This document shows, piece after piece, positions 10,258 to 22,200 of a stretch of DNA of 64,000 nt. The DNA lies in NCBI GenBank assembly GCA_964521285.1, contig CAZFQS010000002.1, positions 217,472 through 281,471 on the forward strand. The letters run 5' to 3'. The position numbers and the translations under genes were made by a program. Under the pieces are notes generated by a model, which was not told the origin of the DNA, searched no databases, and saw only the letters and a program-made list of their open reading frames with translations. The stretch comes from G020354785 sp964521285. Its GTDB lineage: Bacteria; Bacteroidota; Bacteroidia; Bacteroidales; UBA10428. How positions within the stretch are numbered: the stretch's first letter is position 1; each line of letters starts with the position of its first letter.

Positions 10258-13200
10258 ATGATTAAAAAACACAAGATTTTGAACAAAGGATTAATCCAAA
10301 TTAAAACAAAGGGTATAATTCTAAGTCTTGTACTATTTTCACTACGTTTATTTCCTTCTTACTGTACTGAAAATTTGCAGGAAGAGAAGACTCAGCTAAG
10401 TATTACACATACCTTTATTGCACCTGACAATGCGCAGTTCGATGATGACTGTGGTAAATACTATTCACTTTTTACTCATACTACTATTAATCAAATACAA
10501 TTTGAAATAATAGGGGGAAATGAAGAGGGTATTTTCAAAATTGACAGACTTACAGGTAATATTAAAATTCTTGATAACATAAAACTGGACTATAATCTCA
10601 AAAATAAACACATATTAATAATTAAAACACAGGACGGGGATGTTATGGATATAGATTCTGCAATTATCTATGTAAAAGATGCTGATAAATGTATTTTTAT
10701 TGATCCATCTTACACAGGTACAAAAAGGGGTACACGAGAAAATCCGTATAATTCATGGAAGGATAATTTTTCTTTCAGACCCGGCTATACATATCTTCAG
10801 AAAAGGAATACAAAATACTCAGAATCCAGGATATTAATCCCTTCACCAGGAGGAACGTATAACGATCATATAGTACTCGGGGCATATGGCAAAGGTAACA
10901 GACCTGAGCTGGATGGAACAGAATTAGGTGAATCTGATAATAGAGGTATCATTATTGGTAATTATGACAATGATTATCCAGCGGCATATGTAGACATATA
11001 TTCATTTGTTATCTATAACTGGTCATGGTCGGGAATAGGCATATATCCAAATAGTAATCATATTACAATATCGGATGTCGATATTTCATATTGCCAGACT
11101 TATGCAGGAATTTATGTATATCATAACCTGGCAAATTCAGGAGTAAAACTCTACAACAAAATATATAATACTGTTACTCATAATAACTATAAATCTCATG
11201 GAATTAAGGTTGAAGGAAGTGGTAATGAGGTTATAAATTGTAAATCATACGGAAACAAGGCACACGGATTTCACTTTACTTTATGGACATCAAATGACAG
11301 GGGAAAATATCTGCTGGCCTATAATAACTCTGAAAGCGGAATAAATATTGATGGCGATTCATGCAAAATCTCGTATTCAATCAGTAGAAACAATTATAAT
11401 GGAGTTACCCATGGTATTGAAAATGCCCATGAAAATACAGTAAAATTCCTTGAAATTTCTCAAAATTATTGTCATGGAATTTATTGTAGTAATATGGTTT
11501 ATAACAACAAATATGAAAATAACACTATATATGGTAATCGCATTAATGGCATTTCTGTGTCAGGAGAAGCCCAAAATATAACAATAGCAAGAAATATGAT
11601 TTATGATAATACTGAATACGGAATCGAAATATATTATAACCAAAATCATCCTGGCAAAGTAAATACAGTAATTATTAATTATAATATTATACTCAATAAT
11701 AAGGACGGAATGAGAATTTCTAACTGTAATTCAGTCTTTATATATAATAATACTGTTTTTAATAACTCTATTTTTGTAGGTTCAGAGGTTAATAATGTTT
11801 TAATCAAAAATAATATTTCTAAGAATATAACAGGTTCATATTCAGGAAGTAATAATATCATAAGTGCCTCTGATACTTATTTTTTAAATCCCACAACACG
11901 TAATTTTAACCTTAAAGAAGGAGTTGAAGCAATTGATGGCGGAGTAGATATTGGATTGAAATACGATTTTGCGGGAAATGTAATTGTTGGAAATCCGGAT
12001 ATCGGGGCTCTTGAATTTTACAGGTCAGAAGGCGGTGAAGTCAATAATCCGCCTGTCTTATTCAATAAGATCTTAAATGTGGCTGATACATTATCAGCAG
12101 GCACATATGTAGGGACTATATCAGCTGTTGATTATAACGAAGGTCAGCAATTATACTATTCTATAAAAGACGGAAATATTAATAGCACTTTTTCCATCAA
12201 CTCATCCACAGGTGATATTATCTTAAATGATGATACTGAATTTGCCTCATTGGATTCGTTTTGCTTAACAATTAATGTAAGGGATGACGGCCCCGGAAAC
12301 TTGTCAGACACAGGAATAGTATTAATAAATATTATTAGTACTTCTCCGGGTGATGAAACACAAACTGTTCAGAATCATCCTCCGGCCATTAAAAATCAGG
12401 TTTTTTATATCAGCGATGGTGATGGACTTGATAATTTTACTGCAACTGTAGAGGCTAATGATCCTGATATTGCACAGAATTTGACTTTTTCAATTACAGC
12501 CGGGAACGATGAAAATATCTTCACGATAAATAGCATAACAGGCAATTTAACAATAAGCGATACCTCTAAACTCGATTTTGAGGAGAGTACTTTATATAAT
12601 TTAAATGTTAAAGTACAGGATGACGGAGAAGGAAATTTAACAAGTTCTGCAATGATTAAAATGATTACTCTGCCCAGAATTAGTACATTTTATATTGATC
12701 CAACAAATGCTGATGATCCTCTTGAGGACGGGACTATTGATCATCCTTTTGATTCCTGGGCTGATGTATCATGGCAGGAAGGGAACATCTATTTACAAAA
12801 GAGAGGTACGACTGCAAATGAGAACAAAATTAATATTTATGCAAATAATGTAGTACTTGGTGCCTACGGCGAGGGTGAAAGCCCTGTTATAAACAGCATG
12901 GCAACCGATTTTGCTATCAGAGCATTTGAAAAAACAGATGTGACAATTCAGAACCTAAAGATAGTAGCTAATGAAGCTATAAGCTGTATATACCTTTTAG
13001 GTTCATCCTGCGATAATAACCTTGTTGAAAATTGCTATCTTGAAGGTGCTGATAATGGTCTGAGAATTATAGACGGCAAAACTATAACCTTAAGATATAA
13101 TACATTCTCAAATAACAATGATGCTATTTACTCTTATGCCGAGACTACAAAGGTATACTATAACGTCTTCAAGGAAAATGATACAGGTGTGAATGTAAGC

Positions 13201-13935
13201 AGTTATTTATCAAGTACGGAAATATACAATAACGTTTTCTACGACAATTCAAGAGCTGTCTCTACCTCCTATTCTTCGCTGACTATTTATAACAATATAT
13301 TCTATTTACTTGACCAGGGAGATCAGGCAATTAATCATAAGTTGGATAATCTGGTTTCGGATAACAATATCTTCTATCCTGAACAAGACGGTTTCCTCGA
13401 TATCGGGGATAAAAAATATTCTTCCCTGTATGATTATCAGCAGACTACATCTCTGGATATGAATTCATTTACTTCTGATCCGCTGTTTCAAGATGTATAC
13501 AATAATAATTTCAGCGTAGAGCCTGGCTCTCCTGCAATAGATGGAGGACGAAGTGTGGGGCTCTTAATGGACTATTATGGTTATAGTGTTCCCTCAGGGA
13601 GGAATCCGGATATTGGCCTTGTCGAATTATTGGATAATGAAATAATAAGCTCAGTTGAACCATTCTTTGGTGATGGAGGAAATGATGAAGCACCGCTTAT
13701 ATTTCCCAATCCCTCAGATGGAAGATTTAAAATTACATTTGCCAATACAAATTTTCTGACATCCGAACTTCAAATAAAAGATATTTCCGGTAATTTAGTA
13801 TACAGAGATTACATAAGCGCTGATGATTACGATCCTACAACCCTGGTCGATATCTCAAACGCCCCCAAAGGAATCTACCTTGTACTGGTAGCAATAAATG
13901 ATAAGATTTATACGCAAAGAGTAGTAATAAATTAA
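10258..13935 (+). CDS. T9SS-secreted beta-helix/cadherin-like surface protein (1225 aa)
   Basis: A signal peptide (about residues 1-38) is followed by a cadherin-like domain (45-140), a right-handed parallel beta-helix (about 145-585, rich in NNT/YNN turns), two cadherin-like repeats (595-690 and 705-800, each with a DDGPGN- or DDGEGN-type end), a second, shorter beta-helix (810-1130) and a T9SS type A sorting domain (from PLIFPNPSDG to the C-terminus). Both beta-helices open with the same signature: IDP, then NSW/DSW, YLQKR and LGAYG. The first ~585 residues are a paralogue of the 1578-aa protein at 28626. It is probably a cell-surface or released protein that binds or modifies polysaccharide. 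No known catalytic motif was found. Confidence 0.87.
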   Translation: MIKKHKILNKGLIQIKTKGIILSLVLFSLRLFPSYCTENLQEEKTQLSITHTFIAPDNAQFDDDCGKYYSLFTHTTINQIQFEIIGGNEEGIFKIDRLTGNIKILDNIKLDYNLKNKHILIIKTQDGDVMDIDSAIIYVKDADKCIFIDPSYTGTKRGTRENPYNSWKDNFSFRPGYTYLQKRNTKYSESRILIPSPGGTYNDHIVLGAYGKGNRPELDGTELGESDNRGIIIGNYDNDYPAAYVDIYSFVIYNWSWSGIGIYPNSNHITISDVDISYCQTYAGIYVYHNLANSGVKLYNKIYNTVTHNNYKSHGIKVEGSGNEVINCKSYGNKAHGFHFTLWTSNDRGKYLLAYNNSESGINIDGDSCKISYSISRNNYNGVTHGIENAHENTVKFLEISQNYCHGIYCSNMVYNNKYENNTIYGNRINGISVSGEAQNITIARNMIYDNTEYGIEIYYNQNHPGKVNTVIINYNIILNNKDGMRISNCNSVFIYNNTVFNNSIFVGSEVNNVLIKNNISKNITGSYSGSNNIISASDTYFLNPTTRNFNLKEGVEAIDGGVDIGLKYDFAGNVIVGNPDIGALEFYRSEGGEVNNPPVLFNKILNVADTLSAGTYVGTISAVDYNEGQQLYYSIKDGNINSTFSINSSTGDIILNDDTEFASLDSFCLTINVRDDGPGNLSDTGIVLINIISTSPGDETQTVQNHPPAIKNQVFYISDGDGLDNFTATVEANDPDIAQNLTFSITAGNDENIFTINSITGNLTISDTSKLDFEESTLYNLNVKVQDDGEGNLTSSAMIKMITLPRISTFYIDPTNADDPLEDGTIDHPFDSWADVSWQEGNIYLQKRGTTANENKINIYANNVVLGAYGEGESPVINSMATDFAIRAFEKTDVTIQNLKIVANEAISCIYLLGSSCDNNLVENCYLEGADNGLRIIDGKTITLRYNTFSNNNDAIYSYAETTKVYYNVFKENDTGVNVSSYLSSTEIYNNVFYDNSRAVSTSYSSLTIYNNIFYLLDQGDQAINHKLDNLVSDNNIFYPEQDGFLDIGDKKYSSLYDYQQTTSLDMNSFTSDPLFQDVYNNNFSVEPGSPAIDGGRSVGLLMDYYGYSVPSGRNPDIGLVELLDNEIISSVEPFFGDGGNDEAPLIFPNPSDGRFKITFANTNFLTSELQIKDISGNLVYRDYISADDYDPTTLVDISNAPKGIYLVLVAINDKIYTQRVVIN

Positions 13936-13960
13936 TCTTGCGTAATCTGAGCTATTAGTA

Positions 13961-15985
13961 TTAATGCTTTAGTATTTTTTCAATCAAAATACTGTTTCCT
14001 CTAATAATCTTTATCAAATAATAACCGTCCGGCTGGCATGTTAAATCAATCTGTTTGTTTATGCCATTTGTTAATTGCAATTCACAGACAATTTGTCCTT
14101 TTACATTAATAATTTCAACTTTCTTACAGCAGGATAGATCCTGTTCGGCATTTAAATTTATTAATCCGTTTGTGGGATTGGGATATGCTAATATCCTGCC
14201 TGAGATAAATTTATCAGGATTTGATAATGCCTCCTGAAAAACAGTACTTAATACATTCGAAGCAAAATTTCCTCCATTAAACGCATTTGCCTTTAATTTA
14301 ACTTCTACAAGACCGACCTGACCTGGAATTATGTCAGCCATATATTCGGATCTGATATTTGAAGCAATTCCGTTGCTAACCTCAAAATCATTAATATCAA
14401 ATCCTGTAACCTCATAAGGAAATAAAATATATACAATAAAAGGACTATTATTTGTTGTGTCCTGCTCATTTGACGATAAAACCGGGCGTTCAGGAACAGC
14501 AAGATGGCATGTTTCACTTTTAAAAGAGGATACAGTTGATTTAACTCTGAAATATAAATCCTGACCAGGTGTGATATTAACAGGAGAATCTGCTCCGGTT
14601 ACAGCCCCTGAAAAATTTTCGGCACTTGAATATTCAACTGATGATGAAATATCCTGTTCTGTTGTTTCATCTTCAAAGTCAATGTCAACTACAGGAGTTG
14701 AAGGTCTTGTTGGGACTTCAAGATGCTGGATAGCGGAAACAAATGAGCTTGCTGTTGACTTTGTCCTGAAATATAAGTCTGTTCCGGGACTAATATCTAA
14801 TTTTACACCAGTACCTGATAATGCACCACTCATATCAGGATTTACCGAATATTCATCCGTTACAGGTATGACGACATCAGTTGTTTCTTCATAATAATCA
14901 ATACTATAATCCGGAGTGACAGGTCTTTGAGGTACTGCAAGATGATGAACATCAGACTTAAATGAACTTGCAGTTGATTTAACCCTGAAATACATATCTG
15001 TCCCTGGTGACAAAGCAATAACTGCACCTGTTCCGTTTATTGCCCCGCTTATATCAGCATTAGCAGAATATTCTGTATCGGTTGTAATCGCCTCATTTGT
15101 CTGTTCATTGTTAAAGTCTATGCTTATATCGGGAGATACCGGTCTCGATGGTAAAACAAGATGTTGTATCTCCGAGGGTGGATTAAAGCCTTGTGCTTTT
15201 GTCCTGAAATATAAATCCTGTCCGGGTGTAACAGCGATTGCTACCCCTGTTCCGCTTACTGCACCTGACATATCTGAATTTGTTGAATATTCTTCTGTAG
15301 ATGGCACAACCTGAACAGTAGTCTCGTTAATATAATTTATCTCATATTCAGGGATAGGTGGCTGTATACCTATATAGTTATCCCATCCTGAAAATGTATG
15401 TCCCTCTGCCACAGCAACAACGGTTACAGAAATTTCTAACGGGAACCATTTATCTCTTATACTCCAAACTTCATCACTTCCACCGTAGTTTGGCGGAGAC
15501 AGTAATCTCAGAGGATCTCCGTCCCATAACACTATTGCCAGATCACGAAAATCATACGGCCGTGTAAAATCAACATATCCCGAACTCCACCATGTATTTG
15601 GAGTACCGCTGTTTATGGCAATATCTCCTGTTCCTGACAAGTACCTTTGCGGGGATTCCATAATTTCATGATACTCGCCCGGTACTCCAGTATTCTGCCA
15701 GATACCAAATTGCAAGGCAAAAGGAGCATCTGTCGCAACACTTAATACCTCATATCTTGTATGAATCTGGCCATCGTAATAATCGTACGGGGATTTCCAG
15801 TTGCCGGGAGCACCCGAGGGATATGGAATCCAGCAGAAACCACTTGTAGAGGACATAGTCCTGTTTATAGTATCGTTATAAATTAAAAATTCCTGTGCAG
15901 AAGAATTTATAGTATTTATAAATAAACTTACCAACAGTAAGCCGCATACTTTCAAACCTTGTTTTTTGATAAATGTGAAAATCAT
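13961..15985 (-). CDS. T9SS-sorted secreted protein with four ~72-aa repeats (674 aa)
   Basis: A signal peptide (about 1-30, ending NSSAQ) precedes a ~180-residue domain of unknown function. Four tandem repeats of about 72 residues follow; each has a D/Y-x-I-x-Y/F start, an E-Y-S centre, a SGA-x-x-GTG turn, PGxDLYFRxKS and HLxVPxRP. After them comes a bacterial Ig-like segment (PFIVYILFPYEVTGFDINDF) and a T9SS type A sorting domain starting at ILAYPNPTNG. It converges with the 1225-aa beta-helix gene (25-bp gap) and is divergent from the 3060-aa gene. It is probably a cell-surface protein; I do not recognise the N-terminal domain. Confidence 0.82.
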   Translation of the reverse strand: MIFTFIKKQGLKVCGLLLVSLFINTINSSAQEFLIYNDTINRTMSSTSGFCWIPYPSGAPGNWKSPYDYYDGQIHTRYEVLSVATDAPFALQFGIWQNTGVPGEYHEIMESPQRYLSGTGDIAINSGTPNTWWSSGYVDFTRPYDFRDLAIVLWDGDPLRLLSPPNYGGSDEVWSIRDKWFPLEISVTVVAVAEGHTFSGWDNYIGIQPPIPEYEINYINETTVQVVPSTEEYSTNSDMSGAVSGTGVAIAVTPGQDLYFRTKAQGFNPPSEIQHLVLPSRPVSPDISIDFNNEQTNEAITTDTEYSANADISGAINGTGAVIALSPGTDMYFRVKSTASSFKSDVHHLAVPQRPVTPDYSIDYYEETTDVVIPVTDEYSVNPDMSGALSGTGVKLDISPGTDLYFRTKSTASSFVSAIQHLEVPTRPSTPVVDIDFEDETTEQDISSSVEYSSAENFSGAVTGADSPVNITPGQDLYFRVKSTVSSFKSETCHLAVPERPVLSSNEQDTTNNSPFIVYILFPYEVTGFDINDFEVSNGIASNIRSEYMADIIPGQVGLVEVKLKANAFNGGNFASNVLSTVFQEALSNPDKFISGRILAYPNPTNGLINLNAEQDLSCCKKVEIINVKGQIVCELQLTNGINKQIDLTCQPDGYYLIKIIRGNSILIEKILKH
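14475..15357 (-). repeat. Four tandem ~72-codon repeats in the 674-aa protein
   Basis: Four consecutive units each encode PGxDLYFRxK(S/A) followed by HLxVPxRPxxP. The second and third units share the segment KSTASSF exactly. The pattern resembles repeated beta-sandwich spacer domains rather than short beta-solenoid turns. Confidence 0.8.
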
Positions 15986-16273
15986 ATTAAGAGAGTTTTA
16001 AAATTTACCCCTAATTTAATTGTTATAATTCATATTATAGTCCTGTTTACCAGAGTGTTTGACAAACAAACATTATAACCTGACTAATAACTTATTTTAC
16101 GGATACGAAAATAATCAACAATTCAGGAAACACTATTTACCTGGCTGCACTTTTTATCATCAATTATTTTTCCACTTTAAGCTTCAACAATGCGCAGTTA
16201 ATAAAAAAAGTAGGAAAATGACCATGATATTTATTAACTTGTTTCGACTGTTACTGGCCAACTAAATTCTTCA

Positions 16274-19200
16274 ATGATGACCCTGAAAATTAGATTATGG
16301 AAAAACTGTATTATTTTTCTTATTGCCCCCATATTTTTAAATATTTTCCTTTCAGCCATTTCCGGTCAGTCAACAATCTATGTTCAGGGCACAATCCCTG
16401 GCGATACAACCTGGAACGCCAATACAGTAAAAGTAACGGGTGATGTAACCGTAAATGGCACACTCGCCATTGAACCCGGCACTTATGTGGAGTTTCAGGG
16501 GCATTACAGACTTAATGTTAATGGTATGTTGGCAATCGGCACGCCAACCGATTCAATAATATTTACAATTAACGATGCAACCGGTTTTTATGATTTTGAT
16601 TCAACTGATGGCGGATGGAATGGAATTTATCTGGGAACACAAAGTTATTCCCATTTTGAGTATTGTAAAGTAAAATATGGTAAAGTATCTGATGAATTAT
16701 GGGGTAGTAATATTATTAGTGTTGATAAAGATGACACACTCAAAATCAAAAATACCGATTTCATTTACAATTATTCAAAAAACGCAGTGATTGGTGGTAC
16801 TGAGGCGTTCATTTATATTAGACAAAGTAATATATCAGATAACTTTTGCTCTGGAATAGGTTGCCATAGTAGTTATCTGGAAATTGATAGTTGTGCTGTT
16901 ATAAATAATACTCGTACAGGAATTACTTTTATAAAAAGCGAAGCCTTTATCACAAACAATATAATAAGTAAGAACAATGAAATTGGGATTTATTCTTTTA
17001 CTCCTGCCAAATCATTTATAGAATGGAATTATATCGCACATAATAAGTGCGGAATCTTTATTCAAGGCCCTTTCCTCCCTGAAAATGGATTAATTTACAA
17101 TAATAAAATAGTTGATAATAGGCCGAATGGGGGAATTTATTTGGTTGATCACCATTACCCGATAATCAATAATACTATATGTAATAATATTTCTTTTTCT
17201 GATGGAGGAGGACTGCGTTTAATTAAATATCGCTCTAAATTAAATAATAATACAATTATTAATAACTCGGCACCATCAGGGGGCGGAATATGGCTTTCTA
17301 ATAGCAGGCCGTATATACACAACTGTATTATAAGAGGAAATAATGCCAGCCAGGAGGGAAACCAGGTCTATTTTAACCCTGATATTGTAGGAAATAATAC
17401 ATTAAACATTTCTATAGATTACTGCAATATTGAAGGTAGTAAAGAAGCTTTCGGAGGAGTTGAATTTTTAGGAAAATATGAAAACAATATTGATAATTTA
17501 CCATATTTTCTTGATCCTGAAAATGGAGATTACTCGCTAACTGACAGTTCATTCTGTATAAATGCAGGGACACCTGATACAACAGGATTGAATCTGCCTG
17601 CGTTTGATTTGGCAGGTAATCTGAGGATTTATCCAGGGGCCGTCCAAAGGATTGATATTGGAGCCTACGAATTCCAGGATGAACCGGTAAATAAACCTCC
17701 TATCCTGGATAAAACCGATAACCAGGAGATATTTGTATCAACTTCAAAGGATATTGTAGTTTCTTACTCTGAAACTGACCCCAATGATTCTGTTTCAATA
17801 GAGATATCAAGTTCAGTACCAAATATCAACATTGAAAGTGTTATTATTGATACTTCACTAATTAGTCTCAAAATTATACCAGAAAAACGTTGGACTGGAA
17901 CAGGGCATATTTTTATAATCCTCTCTGATAAAGCCGGACATTTTGTAACAGATACTTTTACTGTAAATGTAACTAATGAGGTTTGTGGTGAAATAATAGG
18001 AGACGTAATATGGAATGCCGATACAATTAAGGTTAATTGTGATGTTAATGTCGCGGGCAACTTAACTATTGAACCCGGAACTTATGTTGAATTCCAGGGG
18101 CACTACCAATTGAAAGTTAATAGTCTCCAGGCAATCGGCACATCCGCCGACTCAATAATATTTACAATTAATGATACAACCGGATTTCATGATTTTAATT
18201 CAACAGCCGGAGGGTGGAATGGAATTAGGATTATTCCAGGTAGAGAGTCATACTTTGAGTATTGTAAAGTAAAATACGGGAAAAAATTTGGTGAAATTCA
18301 ACAAAGAAGTTCTATTATTAATTCTGAGCTTTCGAATACACTTGTTATTAAAAATTGCGATTTAACATACAATTATTCAAATATTGGAGGAGTGGTTGGA
18401 GGTGCTGAATCGTCCATAAACATTATAAAATGTAATATATCAAATAACTTTTGCTACGGAATACGTGGTCATTGTAGTTGCCGCTTAGAAGTAGACAGTT
18501 GTGTTATTACAAATAATGATGGTGTCGGAATTTCTTGTTACGAAGGCAGAGCATACATAACGAACAATATAATAAGTAACAATAATGGTACGGGAATTAG
18601 TGAAAATGAAGGATCAACATATATATCAGGTAATGTTATCGCACATAATAAGTGTGGAATTAATATTCAAGGCTCTGATTTTCCTGGAAGTGGATTTATT
18701 TTCAACAATAAAATATTATATAATAGTCCGCAAGGGGGAATTAGAATGGGACTTAACGACTACCCGATAATTAATAATATTATTGCTGGTAATTCATCAA
18801 GTTCACTTGGAGGTGGAATTTATTTATCACTTAGTTACGCAAAACTAATTAATAATACCATTGTTAATAATTCGGCACAATCGGGAGGTGGGATATCATT
18901 TAGGTATCTCGAGAAAGACATCTATAATTGCATTATAAGAGGGAATGTTGCAAGTCAGTCAGGCAACCAGATTTATTGTTATAGTAGCAGTACACCTGAT
19001 GATTATAATTTTACATTGAATGGCCAAATATCCTATTGTAATATTGAAGGAGGTAAAGAGGCTTTCGGAGGATTTGAATTTTTAGGTAAATATGAAAACA
19101 ATATTGATGAATTACCATATTTCCTTGATCCTGAAAATGGAGATTACTCACTAACTGACAGTTCACCCTGCATAAATGCAGGAATACCGGACACAACCGG

Positions 19201-22200
19201 ATTGAACCTGCCGGAATTTGATTTTGCCGGTAATCCGAGGATATATGGCGGTAGGATTGATGCGGGCGCTTACGAATTTCAAGGAATAATAGCTAACGGG
19301 CCTCCAAGGATAGAAAAGATTATAGATCAAGAGATCTTACCTTTTAATACTAAATTTTTAACCGTCAACTTTTACGATCCTGATTCAGGAGACTTATGCA
19401 CTTTATTGGGTGTTTTTTCTGATACGCCGGAGGTTAAAATACATGACCTGGTTGATAATTCATCCTCTGTGAACTTTGTTATTGCTCCTGATTCAGGCTG
19501 GCTGGGGAATGGCGAAATACAAATACAGGTTACTGACAATCATGGAAATATCGGTTTACAGAAATTTCAGGTTATCGTTTCAAAAACAGTTTGCGGGCTG
19601 ATTAAAGAAAATACTGTATGGGCTGTTGATACAATTAAAGTTGCTTGTGATGTGACCATAGGAAAAGGAATTACATTGAAAATACAACCTGGGACAATCG
19701 TCGAGTTTACTGATAGTTGTCAGCTAAATGTCCTTGGTTCTATTGTTGCTATTGGCAATAAAGACTTCAGAATAACATTTACGAGCAGTGATACAACAGG
19801 CTTTTATAACTTTACACATAAAGGCTGGCAAGGGATAAGACTTAATGGCGATGGAATAGCTGAGTTCAGATATTGTGATTTTCTTTTTGCAAGAAATGAA
19901 AACAATGGTGGTGCTTTGTATGACTATTCGGGTAAATATTCTTTAAGCGTTACCAATTGTAACTTCTATAATAACTTTTCACAGCAACACGGAGGAGCTG
20001 TATACCTTGGAATAAGCTCCGTTTTGGAATTTAAGAATAATATATTCTTGAACAATCATGCATATCTTGGTGGGGCTGTCTTTGTTGATTATTTAAATTT
20101 AGATATTGTTAATAATTTATTCATTAATAATCAGGCATACGAAGGAGCAGCAATTTATACAGTATCTGGGGCACCCCGGTTAATTAACAATACATTTGTC
20201 GGGAATAAGGCAGAAAGAAGCGGCGGAGGATTAACAATATACAATGGCAACATAATAAATTGTATAATCTGGGGGAATGAAACAGGATTTTCCGGCAAAG
20301 AAGTTAACCTTAAAGGTTCTGTAACTTTCAGTAACTGCATCATTGAAGGCGGTATTAATGGAATTGCCTATTCAGAATATGATTATTCTTTTTTAAGTGA
20401 CGTTTATTCTTCGGATCCAAATTTTATCAGTATCCCTGATTTTGATTTTCACTTAACCGACAGTTCTGTGGCAATCAATTCCGGCACCATTGATACTTCA
20501 GGTTTATCATTACCTTTATTTGATTTAGATGGGAATCCAAGGATTTATGCAGGAATTAATAGAAATATTGATATCGGGGCTTATGAATTTCAGAACGATC
20601 CTATTAATCGTAAACCCGTTATACTATTCCCTGAAAATCTGTTTTTAAATATTTCCACTTCAGAAAGAGAGGTTGTAAACTATGTCGATCCCGATCCAGG
20701 AGATATACATACACTTAATATTACATCAAACACTGAAAATCTGAAAATAATTAACGTGTCGGGTGATACATCAGGATCTTATTTTGATCTTTTACCAGTG
20801 CAAAACTGGAAAGGAAGAGCAACTATCACAATTCGTGTTGAAGATTCACACGACAATGTTGCAGAACATAGTTGCGAGGTTTTAGTCGGACATCTTGCAT
20901 GCGGAAATATTTTAGATAATACCATATGGGATGCTGATACAATTCATGTAACCTGTGATGTAACTGTTACGGAAAATGCATTACTGAAGATTATGCCCGG
21001 AACAGTCGTTTTATTTCATGGTTTTCATAGCATAGAGGTTTTAGGCCAAATTAATGCAACTGGAACGGAATCCGAAAAAATTGTCTTTACATCAGAAGAT
21101 TCAGCAGGCTTTTACTCTGTTTATAATGATGGTTATGTATATGAAGAAAAGATTGGCTGGAACCGGATTTATCTAAGAAACAATTCGATCGATATTCGGA
21201 TTTCGGTCTTTAAACATTGCATTTTTAAATATGCTTCAAATTCGGCCTTATATGCAAGTTTTTATCCTGCCATTGAAGTTATAAATTGTGAATTTAAGTA
21301 TAACATATCTGGTGCAGTACGGGCCTGGAATGCCAGGTCATTGATTAAAAATTGTATTTTCACAAATAATAATTCACGATTCAGAGCAGGTGCCATTTGG
21401 GGTGAGATGGTTTCAATAATCGACTCGTGTATTTTTAAGAATAACCTGTCTGTTGAGGATGCGGGAGCAATTTATCTCAGTAATGGAGATCATAAAGTTA
21501 CGAATAGTCTATTTGAAAGCAATAGTGTACGCTCAGGCGCGTGTCTCAAATCTTCATATGGCTATTCCGGCAATACCAGAATCTCAAAAAATATATTCAT
21601 CAACAACACATCTTTGCATGGAGGAACCGGAGCTGCAATTCTAAACTCGGGAGTACTGTTTGATAATAACCTTGTATGTAAGAACATTGGCAATAATAGT
21701 CCATATATATCAGCGGGTGCTTCAGGAGGTATTTATACATATGGAAATCCGACCCTCATTAACAATACAATTGTATATAATAAAGTATCCAACGGAATGG
21801 GAGGAGGCTTATGCATTGAAGAATCTTCTGTTCCTGTTGTTTATAATGCAATCATTTACGGGAATAAATCGGAATCCGTTATGAATCAAATTAATTTTTA
21901 TAATGGAAATTCCAGTACTGGTTTAAGTATCATAAATTCAAACATTCAGGGTGGAAAAGAAGAAATAACTGGTGTAGGAAACATATTAATGTATGAAAAT
22001 AATATAGAAACCGACCCTAAATTTCTTACAGACACGCTTCAAGCCGGCACTCCTTTAGTTATTGAGCCTTCATACCTTGCACTTTCCGATTCATCTCACT
22101 GCATCAATTCAGGAACACCTGATACAACAGGATTGAATCTGCCGGAATTTGATTTGAATGGTAATCCGAGGATTTATCCCGGGATAATTCAAAGAATTGA

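Noticed and set aside
10258..13935. Mannuronan C5-epimerase (AlgG/AlgE-like) activity for the beta-helix proteins
   Set aside because: The context would fit, but the DPH catalytic motif of these epimerases is not visible in the beta-helix regions.
16059..16265. A 68-codon plus-strand ORF in the gap before the 3060-aa gene
   Set aside because: The translation is rich in Asn, Tyr, Phe and His with no signal, domain or family match, and the gap is AT-rich. It is most likely a chance ORF.
17764..18060. A 98-codon minus-strand ORF inside the 3060-aa gene
   Set aside because: It is a shadow of the repetitive beta-helix coding sequence and has no family signature.
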